The translations under genes and the position numbers were made by a program. 64,000 bases of DNA, from the NCBI RefSeq assembly GCF_000494755.1, contig NC_022657.1, positions 62,001 through 126,000 on the forward strand. Reading direction: 5' to 3'. Positions 33,713-42,216 of the stretch are shown here, piece after piece. The notes beneath the pieces were generated by a model. It saw nothing but the letters and a program-made list of their open reading frames with translations, was not told the DNA's origin and searched no databases. The DNA is from Amorphoplanes friuliensis DSM 7358 (GTDB taxonomy: Bacteria > Actinomycetota > Actinomycetes > Mycobacteriales > Micromonosporaceae). Position 1 is the stretch's first letter. The number at the start of each line of letters is the position of its first letter.

Positions 33713-34382
33713 ACAGAGCAAGGTAGATGGCGATGTGGTGACAGGTCGCAGCGACCAGCGTGCACGCGTGGAAGAACTCGTGGTGGCCGAAGACCGTGGG
33801 CCACGGGTTGGGCCGCCGCATCGCGTAGAAGACCGCGCCGACGCTGTAGATCAGGCCACCGGCGGCGAGCAGCACCAGATCGGCCACCCCGCCGTTGCGG
33901 AGGATGTCCGGCAGGATCGCGACGGCACCCCAGCCAAGGGCCAGGTAGAGCGGCGCGCCGACCCAGCGGGGCAGGTGCGGCCAGATGCTCTTGAGGGCGA
34001 CGCCGCCGATCGCGCCGGTCCAGATCAGGCTCAGCATGACGGTCGCCTTGGGCCGGTCCAGCAGCAGGATGCAGAACGGCGTGTAGGTGCCCGCGATGAA
34101 GATGAAGATCATCGAGTGGTCCAGCCGCCGCATGATCTGGTAGCCGCGCTCGGTCCACTCCAGCCGGTGGTAGAGCGCACTGATCCCGAACAGGCCGCAC
34201 ACGGTGATGCTGTAGACGAGGGTGCTCAGGAAGGGCGCGACGCCGGGGCGGGTGGCGGCGATCGAGCACAGAACCACGCCGCTGACCAGGGCCACGAAGA
34301 ACGCGTACTGGTGCAGCCGGCCGCGGAGACGCGGCTTGCCGAGATCAACACGCTTCATCTTGAACGGTGCTGAGGTCGTCAC
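33705..34382 (-). CDS. trhA: TrhA/hemolysin III family (PAQR) membrane protein
   Basis: This 225-residue protein has seven predicted helices and the PAQR-type metal motifs S-A-L-Y-H-R, D-H-S-M-I-F-I-F-I-A-G-T-Y-T-P and G-H-H-E-F-F-H-A-C-T. Relatives influence membrane energetics and fluidity; the hemolysin name is historical. Start is GTG at 34382. TAACCT lies six bases upstream, and the 16-bp palindrome GTTACTTGGAAGTAAC (34406-34421) covers the -35 zone. A leaderless, repressed transcript is therefore likely. The stop overlaps the hydrolase gene. Confidence 0.9.
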   Translation of the reverse strand: MTTSAPFKMKRVDLGKPRLRGRLHQYAFFVALVSGVVLCSIAATRPGVAPFLSTLVYSITVCGLFGISALYHRLEWTERGYQIMRRLDHSMIFIFIAGTYTPFCILLLDRPKATVMLSLIWTGAIGGVALKSIWPHLPRWVGAPLYLALGWGAVAILPDILRNGGVADLVLLAAGGLIYSVGAVFYAMRRPNPWPTVFGHHEFFHACTLVAATCHHIAIYLALYA

Positions 34383-34405
34383 GACTCCAGGTTACGGCAC
34401 CGTAG

Positions 34406-34421
34406 GTTACTTGGAAGTAAC
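34406..34421. promoter_or_regulatory. Operator-like palindrome GTTACTT-GG-AAGTAAC upstream of trhA
   Basis: Seven-bp perfect arms around GG. A second palindrome TACGG-CA-CCGTA (34393-34404) directly precedes it. The outer TTAC/GTAA matches the sites at fadE5 and etfD, but the centre differs. Confidence 0.5.
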
Positions 34422-34428
34422 ATGCGTC

Positions 34429-36213
34429 TCAGGCGTCCAATCCGCGAAGGATGAGCGGAAGGCGACTTGGTGCACCTGGCTCCACGACGACCGGAACACC
34501 CCAGTCCTGACGAGTCAGGTGACAAGCGGCGTGCTCGACGTCCGCGTCACAGGTGGCGGCCTGAGCGACCACCTGCAGGATGCCTTTCGGCACGTCCGGA
34601 TTGAGGACGAGCCGGCGCGACAGCTCGGTGGTCGTGCCCTCGCCCTCCAGCAGCAGCTCCGGCGGCGCGGCGGAGACCACCAGGCGGGTGGACGGCCCGA
34701 ACGACGTGTCCAGCTTCTGACCCGGCGCCGGGGTGAAAACGACGTCCAAGGTCACCTCGCCCGGCGCCAGCGGCGAAGGCGGGCGCTCGGTGCGGTGCCG
34801 CTCACCCGCGACGGTCTTGACCACGCCCGGCGCGAGCCGCACCAGGCGGTGCGCACCCGACTCGACCACGATCACCGCACCGTCACGGGTCACCAGGACG
34901 TCACTGGGCTCCGACAACCCCGAGTCCACTGTCGACACAGTGCCGTCCGCGGGATCGAAGCGGCGGACAGCGCCGTTGTAAGTGTCCGCGATCAGCACCG
35001 AGCCGTCCGGCAGCGCCCCGACACCCAGCGGGTGCTGCAACAGGGCGTCCTGCGCCGGGCCGTCCACGTGCCCGAAGTCGAAAAGCCCCTGGCCGACGGC
35101 GGTGTGCAACTCGCCCGCCTCGATCCAGCGCAGGGCCGAGGTCTCGGAATCCGCGATCCACAGGCGGTCGCCGGCGGCCGACAGACCCGAGGGCTGAGCC
35201 ATCCACACATCCGGCAGCTTGCCGTCACGCAACGACTCGACGGTGGTGCCCGCGTAGACACCGGTGCGGCCGGTCGCCGGGTCGAACCACCAGAGCTGGT
35301 GAATACCCGCCATGGCGATGATCACCTGGTCGGCGTACCAGGCCAGGTCCCAGGGTGACGAGAGCGCCTTGCCGTCGTCGTCGGCGGAACGCCACGGGCT
35401 GCCGGTGCCCGCGATCGTCGTGACCTCGCCGGTGTCGAGTCTCAGCCCGCGCAGAAGATGATTGACCGTGTCCGCGACCACCACGTCGTAGTCGGCGGTG
35501 CCGGTCGGAAGCAGGCAGAGACCCTGCGGCTCGGAGAAACTCGCCGTCTCCGCCGACCCATCGGTACGGCCACGCTCGCCCGTGCCGAAACGGCGGACCA
35601 GCGTCTCGCCGTCCGGGGAGAGCTCCGCCAGCGAATGCCGGGCCGAGTCGGAGACCAGCAGATTGCCGTTCGGCAGCTCGATCACCTTGCCCGGGAACCG
35701 CAGCAGCGTGTCGGGCGCGACCGGTGGCACGTACGGGCCGTCGCCGCGGTGCAGCGTGCCCTTCGCCTCGTGCGTCGTGATCAACTCGTCGATCAGCCGC
35801 ACCAGACCCTCGGCGTGGCCCTCGCCAGCCATGGAGGCCACCACGTAACTCTCGGGGTCGATCACCGAGAGGGTCGGCCAGGCCTTGGCGGCGTACTGCT
35901 GCCACATCGTCATGTCGGCGTCGTCGAGAACAGGATGATGCACGCCGTACCGCTCGACAGCGGCGGCCAGAGCCTCGGGATCACGCTCATGCTCGAACTT
36001 CGGCGAATGCACCCCGATGATCACCAGGGCGTCGCCGTACTTCTCCTCCAACGGCCGCAACTCGTCCAGGACGTGCAGGCAGTTGATGCAGCAGAACGTC
36101 CAGAAGTCGAGCAGGACCACCTTGCCGTGCAGGTCGGCAAGGGTGAGAGGGCGGCCACCGGTGTTCAGCCAGCCCCGGCCCCGGAGCTCCGGGGCGCGTA
36201 CGCGCGCGGTCAT
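34429..36213 (-). CDS. Thioredoxin-like domain fused to NHL repeats (NHLRC2-like)
   Basis: This 594-residue protein has an N-terminal thioredoxin fold (~1-150) with W-T-F-C-C-I-N-C: the redox pair is C42-I-N-C45, with an extra Cys at 41. It continues I-I-G-V-H-S-P-K-F. Then an NHL-type beta-propeller (~170-480) follows, with repeated phrases such as V-I-E-L-P-N-G-N-L-L-V-S-D-S, G-L-S-A-A-G-D-R-L-W-I-A-D-S and V-L-I-A-D-T-Y-N-G-A-V-R. A C-terminal domain resembles the DsbD-like module (~490-590). The order matches the NHLRC2 family, found from bacteria to animals. No signal peptide is visible, so it is probably cytoplasmic. Substrate unknown. Confidence 0.87.
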   Translation of the reverse strand: MTARVRAPELRGRGWLNTGGRPLTLADLHGKVVLLDFWTFCCINCLHVLDELRPLEEKYGDALVIIGVHSPKFEHERDPEALAAAVERYGVHHPVLDDADMTMWQQYAAKAWPTLSVIDPESYVVASMAGEGHAEGLVRLIDELITTHEAKGTLHRGDGPYVPPVAPDTLLRFPGKVIELPNGNLLVSDSARHSLAELSPDGETLVRRFGTGERGRTDGSAETASFSEPQGLCLLPTGTADYDVVVADTVNHLLRGLRLDTGEVTTIAGTGSPWRSADDDGKALSSPWDLAWYADQVIIAMAGIHQLWWFDPATGRTGVYAGTTVESLRDGKLPDVWMAQPSGLSAAGDRLWIADSETSALRWIEAGELHTAVGQGLFDFGHVDGPAQDALLQHPLGVGALPDGSVLIADTYNGAVRRFDPADGTVSTVDSGLSEPSDVLVTRDGAVIVVESGAHRLVRLAPGVVKTVAGERHRTERPPSPLAPGEVTLDVVFTPAPGQKLDTSFGPSTRLVVSAAPPELLLEGEGTTTELSRRLVLNPDVPKGILQVVAQAATCDADVEHAACHLTRQDWGVPVVVEPGAPSRLPLILRGLDA

Positions 36214-36282
36214 GCAGCAATCGTGCCCGACGCGCGGGCCCCGGACAGGCCGGGGTCACCGCGCTTCGCGCACGTCACATCG

Positions 36283-39200
36283 TCAGGTACGCGGCTTGAG
36301 GCAGAGCACCTGCGTACGGCCGTTGTCGGTGGGGTTCACCACGTACGGCTGCTTCTGGTCCGGGCACTGCTCCTTGGTGTCGACGATCGCCGTCACCTCG
36401 AACGAACCCGCATCACTGCAGCTCGCGGTGACCGCCGCATCGCCGTTGCGCTTGACACAGTCGCCCGCCTTGACCGAGAAGCTGCTGCCACCGCTCGGGG
36501 CGCCGTCGTGCGAACCACGGGCGATCAGCCAGGTGACACCCAACGTCAGACCGACGATCAGGCCGGCGCCGAGGATCACACCCAGGATCACAGGCAGCAT
36601 GCGTACGTGGGGGGTCTCGGGCTTGGCGGCCTGCGTCGAGACAACCTCGGGAGCATCCGGCTTGAACGAGTCGAACCGGCCCTGGTCGGCGTCCTCGGAC
36701 TCCGGGCGGTTCGGCCAGCTTGCCGTCTGATCCGGTCCGGGCGGCGTCACCGTCGCCCGGCTGGCCGGACCCGGGAAAACCCCGCCCATCCGCGGCCGAT
36801 CACCGAACGGCTGCGTCGAGTCCGGCGACTGCGCCGGCGGGAAGCCGTTCTCCAGCGGAGGCGCGGCGTGCATCGACGGCAGGGCCGGTGCGGGCACGTA
36901 GGGCTGCTCGGCGGACTGGTTGCGCCCTGACACATCCGTGGTGTGCTCGCTGTACAGGTCCGGAGGTGTGGTCCGGCCGGCGGGATTGCCCGGCACGGGC
37001 CCGGGCTGACCCGGCTGACCGGGCCGGCCACGACCGGCGATGTCCGTGGTGAACTCGCTGAACGCCTGCGGGTTCCGCTCGTCCGGCGCGTCACCCTGGG
37101 CGGGCGGCGAGAACGGCTGACCGGGCGGGCTGACGCGGGCGCTGGCGGTGGCCCGGCCCGACGGGCGACCGGGCTGCGCGCCACCCGAGGTCGGCGCAGC
37201 GCCGAACGCACCGGAAGTGGGCGCAGCACCGAAGGCACCCGACGTGGGTGCAGCGCCGAACGCGCCTGAGGTGGGCGCCTCGGGTGCGGCGCCGTATGCG
37301 CCCGAGGTCGGCGCGGCGTCGGGTGTGCCGGGGCCGTCGAACGGGCCGGGGCGTCCGGCCTGGTCGGGTGCCGGGCGGCCGTCAAAAGCGGCACCGAAGG
37401 CACCCGAGGCGGGCCGGGGCGCGAAGGGATCGTCCTGCGGCGGGCCGCCGAAACGGGACCGCTCGTCGGACTGGCCGTCAGCCGAGGGCGCGAACGGTCC
37501 GGACGCGCCGGAGACCGGGCGGCCGTAGGTGTTGTCAGCACTCTCCGGCGGACGGCCGTAGGGGTGCTCGGCACTTTCTGCCGGACGACCGTACTGGTTG
37601 TCGCCACCTGCGGCGGGACGACCGTACTGGTTGTCGCCACCTGCGGCCGGGCGACCGTACTGGTTGTCGCCGTCTGCGGCCGGACGACCGTAAGGGTTCT
37701 CGTCACGCGGCGGGCGGGCGTAGGGGTTCTCGTCCGACTCGGGTGGGCGGCCGTAAGGACCGTCGCCTGTCTCGGGCGAGCGGCCGAAGGCCTCGGCTGC
37801 CTCGGGCCGGCGGTCGTGAGAACCGTCATCTGACTCGGGCGAGCGGCCGAAGGGGGCCTGGTCCGACTCGGGTGGGCGGCCGTAAGGACCGTCGCCTGTC
37901 TCGGGCGAGCGGCCGAAGGGGCTCTCGCCTGCTTCCGGCGGGCGGCCGTAAGGACCGTTACCCGCCTCGGGCGAACGGCCGTAGGGGCTTTCGTCTGCCT
38001 CGGCCGGACTGCTGAAGGGGCTCTCGCCTGCCTCGGGCGGGCGGCCGTAAGGGTTCTCGTTCGACTCGGGCGGGCGGCCGTAAGGAGCGTCAGCGTCCTT
38101 GGCCGGCGGGCGGCCGTAAGGACCGTCGGGCTGCGGGGCGAACGGGCTCTCGGCGGCGTAGGGCGTCTCCGGCGCCTGACCGTAGGCACCCGACGTGGGT
38201 GCGGCGTCCCGGGCTCCGGAAACGGGCACAGGGCCGCGGGCGCCCGAGGTCGGCGCCGCACCGGACGACTCGTCCTGGTCCGGGGTGTCGTCGGCGGGGG
38301 CCGGGCGGCCGTAGACCCTGGACTGCGGGTTGGCCGGCGGCGGCGGAAGCTCTTCGGCGTCCGCGGGCGGGCTGACCCGGCTCGCGACCGGTACGGAAGC
38401 GCTCGCCGACACCGGACGGGCGGTGCCCTTCGCGGGGCCGGGACGGTCGGCGGCCTCGGGCTGCTCGGCGGGGTCGCGCGGCTGCGGCACGGCCGCGGCG
38501 TTGCGGGGCTCGGCGACCACGGGAGCGCCCGCGTTGCCGAAGGAGGCTCCCGGGACGCGCTGGGCGTAACCGCTGCTGCTTTCGGGCCGGCTGGTGTCCG
38601 GTGAACCCGTGGCGGCGAACGAGGCGCCGGGGACACGCTGGGCGTAACCGGCCGGGCCGCTGCGGTCCTGCTGGTCGTCTTCGCCCTGCGGGTCGTCGAA
38701 ACGACCGGCGTCGGGCTCGCCCGGGCGGTCGCCGAAGGGGCGGCGCGGTTCGTCGCCGTCCGAGGAACCCCGGGACGGGAAGTCGCCGCCGCGCGCGTTG
38801 TCACCGTCGGCCGGGGTGCGGCCGTAGGGGCCGTTGTCAGCGTCGCTACGAGCGGCGAAGCCGTCGCTGTCGGCCGGGGAGGCCTCACTCCGCTGGGCGA
38901 AGGGGTCACCGCTCTGGGCAGGGAACGGGCCGTTACGGGCCGGGAGTGCGCCGTCGTCCGCGGACCCACTGTCGCCGCGCGGGGCGAAGGGGGCGCCGTC
39001 CTGCGCGTTGCCGCGAGCGAACGGGTCACCGCCCTGGACCGGGAAAGAGCCACTGCCGGCGCCGTTGCGGGAGGGCGGCGCGGAGCCGTCGTCGCCGCGC
39101 TGGGCGAACGGGCCGGAATCCTGGGCCGGGAAGGCGCCCGAGCCGTTGCGGACGGAGTCGTCCGGGGTGGCGAAGGCGCCACTGCGGGCCGCCAGCGCTC

Positions 39201-40161
39201 CGCTGTCGGGGTTGCTGCCTGCCGCGTAGCCGCTGCTGCCGGTGTCGGAACCGCCGCGGACCGGGAAGCTGGCGTTGCCGGGGCCGCCGCGCAGCGGGAA
39301 GCCGCCGCTGTCGGACAGGCCGCCGTTGCCGCGGGCCGGGGGACTGTCGGCGAGCGGGCCGTCCGGCAGACCGGTCAGGGTTGCGCCGGGGACGCGGACA
39401 CGCTGGTCGCCGAACGCGGACACACCGGGAGCGCGGCTCGGCATGTCGGCGTCGTCGGGACGGGCCGAGCCGAACGCCGGCTGCTCTGCCGGGGGCTGGT
39501 TGAAGCCGGGGCGCTCGAACGGTGAGTGATTTTCACCGGGGGTGCGCCGGGGCATCTCCGGGCCGCCGGCCGGGCGTGCGGCCTCGGCGGGCTGGCGCGT
39601 GGGGGTGAAGCCGTTGAAGTCGCCGACCGGTCCGTCGAGCGGGCCACCGGCCACACCGGGGTTGCGCTGCGGCAGCTCGCCGACGCTTCCGCCACGGTAC
39701 GGGTGAGGCTCGGCCGCACGCGGGGCGAACGGGTTTTCCTCCGGCGGAGCACTCGGCTGCGCGGACGGCGGGGGAGCCCAGGCGGACTGCGGTGCCTCGG
39801 GAGCCGCGGGCGGGCGCTGCGGAAGCGCACCGGGCTCGGGCACACGGGCGGAGCCGCTGGAGGTGAACTTGGCTGCTCCGGGCCCGAAAGCGGGACCGGG
39901 CTGCTGAGGCGCGGGCGGCGGCGGCTGATTTGCCGGCGGGACCGCGGGCACCACGAACGGCGAGCCGCCGTTGGGCGTGGTGTGGGGCGGGGGCCCGTAC
40001 GCGCTGGGGAAGGACTCCTGCGCGTGCGGATAGGACGGTGCGCGATCGGGGGCCGACCGGCCGTCCGAGTCGGGGGGAAAACCGTCGGCGCCGAACGGGT
40101 CGGCTCCGCTGCCCGACGTGGGCCCCGGCTGCTGACCGGCGTGCTGGCCCTCGGACGTCAT
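36283..40161 (-). CDS. Giant repeat-rich protein with one membrane helix and LppU-like C-terminal domain
   Basis: This 1292-residue protein is dominated by Pro/Gly/Ser/Asp/Arg. Residues ~1-680 are low complexity (S-G-A-F-P, F-A-Q-R, G-D-G phrases). An 11-residue tandem array (P-Y-G-R-P-P-E...) occupies ~680-880, and T-S-G-A-F-G-A-A-P repeats follow. A single helix near 1186-1212 (V-I-L-G-V-I-L-G-A-G-L-I-V-G-L-T-L-G-V) leads to a ~75-residue extracytoplasmic domain with four Cys (G-D-C-V, A-S-C-S, E-Q-C-P, V-L-C-L), resembling LppU/SCO3897-type modules. The ATG at 40161 is chosen because GGAGGAGG lies five bases upstream. The long disordered part should be cytoplasmic. Function unknown. Confidence 0.82.
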   Translation of the reverse strand: MTSEGQHAGQQPGPTSGSGADPFGADGFPPDSDGRSAPDRAPSYPHAQESFPSAYGPPPHTTPNGGSPFVVPAVPPANQPPPPAPQQPGPAFGPGAAKFTSSGSARVPEPGALPQRPPAAPEAPQSAWAPPPSAQPSAPPEENPFAPRAAEPHPYRGGSVGELPQRNPGVAGGPLDGPVGDFNGFTPTRQPAEAARPAGGPEMPRRTPGENHSPFERPGFNQPPAEQPAFGSARPDDADMPSRAPGVSAFGDQRVRVPGATLTGLPDGPLADSPPARGNGGLSDSGGFPLRGGPGNASFPVRGGSDTGSSGYAAGSNPDSGALAARSGAFATPDDSVRNGSGAFPAQDSGPFAQRGDDGSAPPSRNGAGSGSFPVQGGDPFARGNAQDGAPFAPRGDSGSADDGALPARNGPFPAQSGDPFAQRSEASPADSDGFAARSDADNGPYGRTPADGDNARGGDFPSRGSSDGDEPRRPFGDRPGEPDAGRFDDPQGEDDQQDRSGPAGYAQRVPGASFAATGSPDTSRPESSSGYAQRVPGASFGNAGAPVVAEPRNAAAVPQPRDPAEQPEAADRPGPAKGTARPVSASASVPVASRVSPPADAEELPPPPANPQSRVYGRPAPADDTPDQDESSGAAPTSGARGPVPVSGARDAAPTSGAYGQAPETPYAAESPFAPQPDGPYGRPPAKDADAPYGRPPESNENPYGRPPEAGESPFSSPAEADESPYGRSPEAGNGPYGRPPEAGESPFGRSPETGDGPYGRPPESDQAPFGRSPESDDGSHDRRPEAAEAFGRSPETGDGPYGRPPESDENPYARPPRDENPYGRPAADGDNQYGRPAAGGDNQYGRPAAGGDNQYGRPAESAEHPYGRPPESADNTYGRPVSGASGPFAPSADGQSDERSRFGGPPQDDPFAPRPASGAFGAAFDGRPAPDQAGRPGPFDGPGTPDAAPTSGAYGAAPEAPTSGAFGAAPTSGAFGAAPTSGAFGAAPTSGGAQPGRPSGRATASARVSPPGQPFSPPAQGDAPDERNPQAFSEFTTDIAGRGRPGQPGQPGPVPGNPAGRTTPPDLYSEHTTDVSGRNQSAEQPYVPAPALPSMHAAPPLENGFPPAQSPDSTQPFGDRPRMGGVFPGPASRATVTPPGPDQTASWPNRPESEDADQGRFDSFKPDAPEVVSTQAAKPETPHVRMLPVILGVILGAGLIVGLTLGVTWLIARGSHDGAPSGGSSFSVKAGDCVKRNGDAAVTASCSDAGSFEVTAIVDTKEQCPDQKQPYVVNPTDNGRTQVLCLKPRT
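37188..37310 (-). repeat. Thr-Ser-Gly-Ala-Phe-Gly-Ala-Ala-Pro repeats
   Basis: Four to five near-exact copies of a 9-10 codon unit in the giant repeat protein; seen on the + strand as recurring ggcgcagcaccgaa words. Confidence 0.8.
37510..38130 (-). repeat. 33-bp (11-residue) tandem repeats in the giant protein
   Basis: About eighteen units of the form P-(Y/F)-G-R-(P/S)-P-E-x-x-x-x with an 11-codon period, including three near-identical N-Q-Y-G-R-P-A-A-G-G-D units at 37580-37680. On the + strand the words ggcggccgtaagg and ggcgagcggccg recur every 33 bases. Confidence 0.85.
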
Positions 40162-40404
40162 ACGCGCCTCCTCCATGACTGTCGGCCGTGCCAGCTTTGC
40201 ACGGACGCGGCCGACCCTGCAGAGCTGGGCGTCGCCCGGTCAGTTGTCCCCGGCCGGCCGAGCCGGGGCGGTTGACCGTGCCCAACCGTACCGGTCGTTG
40301 CGGACGGGAGGAATCCCGGTGTACGCCGTCCGGAGCGTGACGGTGAGCTGAAAATCACGTTGATGGGTAGCGGTTGGTCCGCAAATGCCCTGATTGGAAC
40401 GTCA
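40162..40404. other. Upstream region of the giant repeat gene
   Basis: No gene apparent. It holds an inverted repeat CCCCGG-N9-CCGGGG (40248-40253, 40263-40268). Promoters for the minus-strand giant gene presumably lie here, but none is clear. Confidence 0.4.
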
Positions 40405-40434
40405 ACGGCCCGCCCGGAGAACCGGGCGGGCCGT
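40405..40434 (-). terminator. Terminator after the 45-residue small gene
   Basis: Perfect 13-bp GC-rich arms (40405-40417, 40422-40434) around loop AGAA, 26 bp beyond the small-gene stop on the minus strand. The minus strand continues TGACGTTCC without a strong U-tract. Confidence 0.75.
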
Positions 40435-40460
40435 CGGCTGCGGCGTCGATCAAAAAATGA

Positions 40461-40598
40461 TCAGAAGACGCGCTGCTGGCTGAAGATCGCGATCTCGTTA
40501 CGCATGGACTGCGTGGGCGCGGACGACAGCGCGCGCTCGATGGCGCGGGCGTCACGCTTGGCGTTGCGGCGGTTGCGGATGCGCTCGATGGTGCTCAT
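40461..40598 (-). CDS. Small basic protein of 45 residues, unknown function
   Basis: ATG at 40598 (minus strand) opens a frame reading S-T-I-E-R-I-R-N-R-R-N-A-K-R-D-A-R-A-I-E, then R-A-L-S-S-A-P-T-Q-S-M-R-N-E-I, and ends F-S-Q-Q-R-V-F. It is strongly basic in the first half and probably helical, like small nucleic-acid- or ribosome-binding proteins. GGGGAG lies 11-12 bases upstream; a GTG at 40610 would add four residues. It has its own hairpin terminator and lies alone between the dehydrogenase operon and the giant gene. High third-position GC supports coding. No family recognised. Confidence 0.7.
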   Translation of the reverse strand: MSTIERIRNRRNAKRDARAIERALSSAPTQSMRNEIAIFSQQRVF

Positions 40599-40762
40599 GG
40601 TGGTGCTCACTCCCCTGGCCATCACTGGCCTCGTCTTTGGTGCCGTGTTCCGGCGCTGGCTCTATTTAACCGCGCCGGAACACAACATGCCAACGATTCA
40701 GAGGGTGATCCGGCTTACCCACCTACGGATCGTAGGTTGGGAAATCCGGTTGCCGACGAAAA

Positions 40763-42211
40763 TCAGGTCCAGGAGAGCAGTGCGCCCTCCGGGTCCTCGA
40801 GGAAGCGGCCGATGTCACGCAGGAACTTCGAACCCAGCTCGCCGTCGACGATCCGGTGGTCGAACGACAGCCCGAGGGTGGTGACCTGGCGGATCTTGAT
40901 CTTTCCCTTGTGTACCCAGGGCGTGGGACGGATCGCCCCGAAGGCCAGAATCGCGGCCTCGCCCGGCGGGAGGATCGGCGTGCCGGTGTCCACTCCGAAC
41001 ACACCCACGTTGCTGATCGAGAAGGTGCCGCCCGACATGTCCGACGGTGGCGTCTTGCCCGACTTAGCGGTTTGCACGAGGGCGTTCAAAGCATCTGCCA
41101 GCTCACGCAGCGTGAGGCGGCCGGCGTCCTTGACGTTCGGCACGATCAGGCCGCGCGTGGTTGCCGCCGCGATGCCGAGGTTGACGTAGTCCTTGACGAC
41201 GATCTCGTTCGTCGCGCCGGACCAGGTCGAGTTGACCATCGGGTGCCGCTTGACCGCGAGCAGCACGGCCTTCGCCACCAGCAGCAGCGGCGAGATCCGC
41301 ACGTCACGGAACTCCGGACGGGTCTTGAGCCGCTCGAGCGACTTCATCGACCGCGTCACGTCCACGGTCAGGAACTCCGTCACGTGCGGCGCGGTGAACG
41401 CCGAGGCGACCATGTTCTCCGCCGTGAGCTTCCGCACGCCCTTGATCGGGATGCGCTGCTCCCGCGAGGCGTCGAACACCGCTGCCGTTGCCGCCACCGC
41501 CGGCCGGGCGGTGACGGGTGCCGGGGGAGCCGCTGCCTTGTGTACGTCGTCACGGGTGATCGAGCCCAGCGGGCCCGTGCCGGCGATGGACGCGAGGTCG
41601 ACGCCGAGGTCGCGGGCGAGCTTGCGCACGGGCGGCTTTGCGAGCACCGGCCCCGCCGGCCGCACTGAAGCGGCAGGCGGAGCAGCTGTGGGCCCCGGTG
41701 TCACGATATTTGGTGCCACTCCGGCGCGTGGTGATCCGGCGTCAGCCGCCGGAGGCGGGGTTGGGGGTGCTGCGGTTGTGGAGCCGTTGGGCGTACCGAT
41801 GCGGGGTCGGCGTTTGGCGGTTGCGGTTTTCGGGCCGTAACCGACCAGCACGGCCGTGCGGCCGCCCGGAGCCGGACCACCGATCATGCCGGGCTCGACG
41901 GAGCCTTCGGCCGGCGCGACCTCGACGGCCGCGAGCGATTCGGCGGACGGGAGCGGGCCCGCGCCCGGGTCGGTGTCGATGGCGATGATCGGCGAACCGA
42001 CCTCGACCGTCGCACCGGCCTCGTAGAAGATCTGCGTGACCACGCCCGCCCACTTCGCGGGGAGCTCGACGGCCGCCTTGGCCGTCTCGACCTCGGCGAT
42101 CATCTGATTGAGCTCGATGGTGTCGCCGACCTCGACGAGCCAGGACAGGATCTCGCCCTCGGTCAGACCCTCACCGAGGTCGGGCATGGTGAACTCTTTG
42201 ATGCGGGACAT
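40763..42211 (-). CDS. bkdC: Dihydrolipoamide acyltransferase E2 of a 2-oxoacid dehydrogenase complex
   Basis: This 482-residue E2 core protein has a lipoyl domain at ~5-80 with lipoyl-lysine K45 in E-T-A-K-A-A. An Ala/Pro-rich linker follows, then a peripheral-subunit-binding domain (V-R-K-L-A-R-D-L-G-V-D-L, G-S-I-T-R-D-D-V) and the catalytic domain ending with S-F-D-H-R-I-V-D-G. It transfers the acyl group from E1 to CoA. The single lipoyl domain and linkage to split E1 alpha/beta genes resemble branched-chain keto-acid or pyruvate complexes of actinobacteria. The ATG at 42211 lies five bases after the E1-beta stop. No E3 gene is adjacent. Confidence 0.9.
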   Translation of the reverse strand: MSRIKEFTMPDLGEGLTEGEILSWLVEVGDTIELNQMIAEVETAKAAVELPAKWAGVVTQIFYEAGATVEVGSPIIAIDTDPGAGPLPSAESLAAVEVAPAEGSVEPGMIGGPAPGGRTAVLVGYGPKTATAKRRPRIGTPNGSTTAAPPTPPPAADAGSPRAGVAPNIVTPGPTAAPPAASVRPAGPVLAKPPVRKLARDLGVDLASIAGTGPLGSITRDDVHKAAAPPAPVTARPAVAATAAVFDASREQRIPIKGVRKLTAENMVASAFTAPHVTEFLTVDVTRSMKSLERLKTRPEFRDVRISPLLLVAKAVLLAVKRHPMVNSTWSGATNEIVVKDYVNLGIAAATTRGLIVPNVKDAGRLTLRELADALNALVQTAKSGKTPPSDMSGGTFSISNVGVFGVDTGTPILPPGEAAILAFGAIRPTPWVHKGKIKIRQVTTLGLSFDHRIVDGELGSKFLRDIGRFLEDPEGALLSWT

Positions 42212-42216
42212 CGGCG

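Noticed and set aside
37510..38130. Regular 33-bp repeats that could be mistaken for a CRISPR array
   Set aside because: The repeats are in frame within a coding region, have no unique spacers and no cas genes nearby; they encode an 11-residue protein repeat.
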